This document shows positions 22,455-22,743 of a DNA stretch of 22,743 nt, piece after piece. The notes below the pieces were generated by a model. The model saw only the letters and a program-made list of their open reading frames with translations. It made no database searches and was not told the origin of the DNA. This DNA is from Treponema sp. (lineage in GTDB: Bacteria; Spirochaetota; Spirochaetia; Treponematales; Treponemataceae): positions 1 to 22,743 of the forward strand of contig JABUUX010000468.1 of the NCBI GenBank assembly GCA_021442965.1. The letters run 5' to 3'. Positions within the stretch are counted from its first letter, which is position 1. Every line of letters starts with the position of its first letter. A program made the position numbers and the translations under genes.

Positions 22455-22743
22455 ATGAAACTTTGGAATACAGGTGCCTTCCTTGAAAACGGCAAATTAG
22501 TTGAAAAATCAAACATTTCAGAATCTGAAGCCCGTAAAAATACAATGGCTTGGAACATCATGCAGTCTCACAATACTTCTGGTGATGAAAAAGCCTTGAA
22601 AATTAAATTTGACAAAATCACATCACACGATATTACATATGTCGGAATTATTCAGACTGCCCGAGCCTCGGGACTTGAAAAATTTCCGCTTCCTTATGCT
22701 CTTACAAACTGTCACAACTCTCTTTGTGCTGTAGGAGGAACAA
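22455..22743 (+). CDS. Aconitase-superfamily hydratase, N-terminal 96 codons only
   Basis: An open frame from ATG 22455 runs off the window. AAGGA at 22444-22448, six bases upstream, supports the start. The visible part begins [16 protein letters not shown], contains [16 protein letters not shown] (about 60-75) and ends at [14 protein letters not shown] (83-96). From memory this matches the N-terminus of the large YbhJ-like hydratases of the aconitase superfamily; their substrate is not established. The cluster-binding cysteines lie beyond the window edge and cannot be checked. Codons end in C more often than in neighbouring genes (TTC, AAC, ATC, GGC), which together with the strong promoter suggests high expression. 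Confidence 0.72.
   Translation, partial: MKLWNTGAFLENGKLVEKSNISESEARKNTMAWNIMQSHNTSGDEKALKIKFDKITSHDITYVGIIQTARASGLEKFPLPYALTNCHNSLCAVGGT

Overview
The window is an A+T-rich, gene-dense piece of bacterial chromosome that looks spirochaetal, most likely a Treponema from a gut or rumen setting. The main evidence is the tamB-like / bamA / skp / mutS cluster, which I recall in the same order in Treponema pallidum, and a PUR-domain nucleic-acid-binding protein of the kind known as BpuR in Borrelia. A GH43 xylosidase-type enzyme suggests plant-polysaccharide use, which fits gut treponemes better than T. pallidum. The species is inferred from remembered family knowledge, not from a search.

Left block (1-5566, + strand): the 3' part of a tRNA-Glu(UUC) and its intrinsic terminator, then a tight run of four genes. 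These are a DinG-type iron-sulfur helicase, a purine-type phosphoribosyltransferase, a secreted 692-residue protein with a beta-helix-like C-terminal half, and RNase HII. The last three are packed with no spacer between them.

Middle block (5563-9665, - strand), read right to left: thymidylate kinase, a small exported protein of unknown function, 3-dehydroquinate synthase (aroB), a cysteine-desulfurase-family enzyme, and the PUR-domain protein. The PUR gene appears to have its own promoter and a 5' leader hairpin. Its stop codon overlaps the rnhB stop in a TTAA, so the two blocks converge with no spacer.

Right-centre block (9746-19757, + strand): an outer-membrane biogenesis operon of a TamB-like translocation/lipid-transfer protein, BamA (five POTRA domains and a beta-barrel) and a Skp/OmpH periplasmic chaperone, followed one base later by mutS. 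TamB, BamA and Skp would act together in the envelope. MutS is presumably a co-transcribed passenger.

Right end (19826-22743): an M28-type metallopeptidase on the - strand, diverging from a GH43 glycoside hydrolase without a signal peptide, then a strong sigma70-type promoter and the first 96 codons of an aconitase-superfamily hydratase cut by the window edge.

Most of this is core genome. I see no CRISPR array, insertion sequence, phage or obvious defence island, and no clear new multi-gene system. The observations most worth checking are a thymidylate kinase P-loop with threonine in place of the catalytic lysine, the PUR gene's leader hairpin, a perfect 7+7 inverted repeat between tmk and tamB, promoter -10 boxes placed for leaderless mRNAs at the peptidase and GH43 genes, and two exported proteins of unknown function in otherwise housekeeping operons.
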